A DNA stretch of 64,000 nt from Apostichopus japonicus (taxonomy: Eukaryota; Echinodermata; Holothuroidea; Aspidochirotida; Stichopodidae). Shown here piece by piece: positions 63,021-64,000 of this stretch. Within the stretch, counting starts at the first letter, position 1. Every line of letters begins with the position of its first letter. The notes below the pieces were generated by a model. It did not search any database. It was given only the letters and a program-made list of their open reading frames with translations, and was not told where the DNA came from. A program made the position numbers and the translations under genes. Where the stretch lies: assembly GCF_037975245.1 (NCBI RefSeq), contig NC_092568.1, positions 16,265,001 through 16,329,000 on the forward strand, in the 5' to 3' direction.

Positions 63021-63391
63021 AAACATCAACTTCTTATTTTTCTTGGAAATATTGAATGAAATGCTTTTCTTCTTTCTGTATTTGCATTTCCATTTTTGTT
63101 CCATTTCTTTAATGCAGTGTTTGTTATCTCTGACCATGTGGTAAACTTTGTTACACCTGGCCTGACTGGTGATCGGGTACATGAGCATCACGGCAACACT
63201 TTTTTAACAAAAGATTGGATAAATATCTCATCCACCGATGATCAGGTAAATAAGTGAAAATACCATCCTTGTTTAACTATTGATCAGGTCAAGAAGCATT
63301 AGTAAATCACTAATTTAACAAGAATTGTACAAATAGTGCCCACCATTTTTTTACTAGTATTAATACAGCTGAGTTATGCCCAACGGCTTAC
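63021..63391. other. Upstream flank of copy B, no gene seen
   Basis: AT-rich; may include frameshifted 5' remnants of the adjacent LINE fragment (LNFVKKVYHMVRDNK-like frames). The motif GATCAGGTA/CAAG recurs loosely near 63170-63295. Confidence 0.4.
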
Positions 63392-64000
63392 CAGTCAAAA
63401 CGTCCCTTAACCAAAACGTCCCTTAACCAAAACGTCCCTTAACCAAAACGTCCCCGCTTTTGGTCAAAACGTCCCCGTTGGTCAAAACGTCCCGTAAGTC
63501 AAAACGTCCCTGTCTAATACATTCATTCACAGTTGTTAATATATATTAATTTTAAGTTATTATTTGGCTAAGTTATCGGCATGCAAGTTGGATTACAGGA
63601 TTACAGGCGCTAAATAAATCATGAAGAACTATATATATATCGTTTAGGGCAGAGACGGGAACGGGGGCTTTAGCCGTAGTCCCCCTTCTAGACCATCAAA
63701 AGATAAGAAGGCAGAATAAATTCTGGAAAAGGGTAGCAAAATAGGCAAGCAATCACGAAAATCAAAAATATAATGTGTCTTCAGAAAAAAAAATAAACGT
63801 ATGTGCTGTAGGAAAATATATATCACTTTCATCCAGTCCGTCTCGCATATTCCAAAAGTAACTTGTTGTACATAAACAAAACAAAATTTTTTTTATATTC
63901 CCTTCCCTCAATATCGTATATATTCATTCATACAGAAACCAACTCGTGTTTAAAAAAAATCCTATTACCCTACAGCCCTCTTGCATTCCCTTTTCTAATA
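63392..64000. mobile_element. Left part of a TIR element with CAAAACGTCCC-repeat ends
   Basis: Starts CAGTCAAAACGTCCCTTAAC. The unit CAAAACGTCCC then recurs about six more times through 63513, first in the TTAACCAAAACGTCCC form and then as GGTCAAAACGTCCC. The layout of short repeats at a terminus parallels the 8.7-kb element. The right end lies beyond the window. Confidence 0.55.

Overview
The window looks like nuclear DNA from an animal. It is AT-rich and intron-rich, full of small DNA transposons, minisatellites and tRNA-derived SINEs, and has no bacterial-style gene packing. An invertebrate, possibly a marine deuterostome such as an echinoderm, fits the overall style, but nothing in the sequence fixes the taxon.

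The only genes I can assemble with confidence are two head-to-tail paralogs on the minus strand. Both encode LCLAT1-like (lysocardiolipin/lysophospholipid acyltransferase) membrane proteins of the PlsC/AGPAT superfamily. Copy B (61566 down to 50137) has all six coding exons and gives a predicted 381-residue protein with the acyltransferase motifs NHRTTIDW, FPEG and LHPRTTGF and a hydrophobic C-terminal tail. Copy A (10520 down to 276) has the first five coding exons with the same lengths and phases; its last exon lies beyond the left edge. In both copies the second coding exon is a 10-nt microexon (7616-7625 and 59704-59713), and it is needed to keep the frame. Copy A also holds a degenerate, out-of-order copy of a terminal exon (2280-2398), with an intact splice acceptor and an in-frame stop.

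The roughly 40 kb between the genes (10.5-50.1 kb) has no convincing protein gene. It holds a 28-bp minisatellite (18.8-19.2 kb); a 30-bp minisatellite (23.0-26.3 kb) split by a 967-bp hAT-type element with perfect 8-bp target duplications; a second hAT-type element (33.4-34.4 kb, again with a perfect 8-bp duplication); two related TIR elements (27.5 and 38.3 kb); an 87-bp tandem array (34.8-35.4 kb); a near-perfect foldback element (15.5-15.7 kb); and a 1.85-kb TTAA-flanked element carrying a THAP-domain reading frame, which fits the Kolobok superfamily (44.4-46.2 kb). A possible 5' noncoding exon of copy A lies near 17.3 kb.

The introns and flanks carry two more TTAA-flanked MITE families, an element whose ends repeat TTTCGCCCAAC (8.7-9.7 kb), three SINE copies, a LINE reverse-transcriptase C-terminal fragment (62.6-63.0 kb), and the left end of an element built from CAAAACGTCCC repeats that runs off the right edge.
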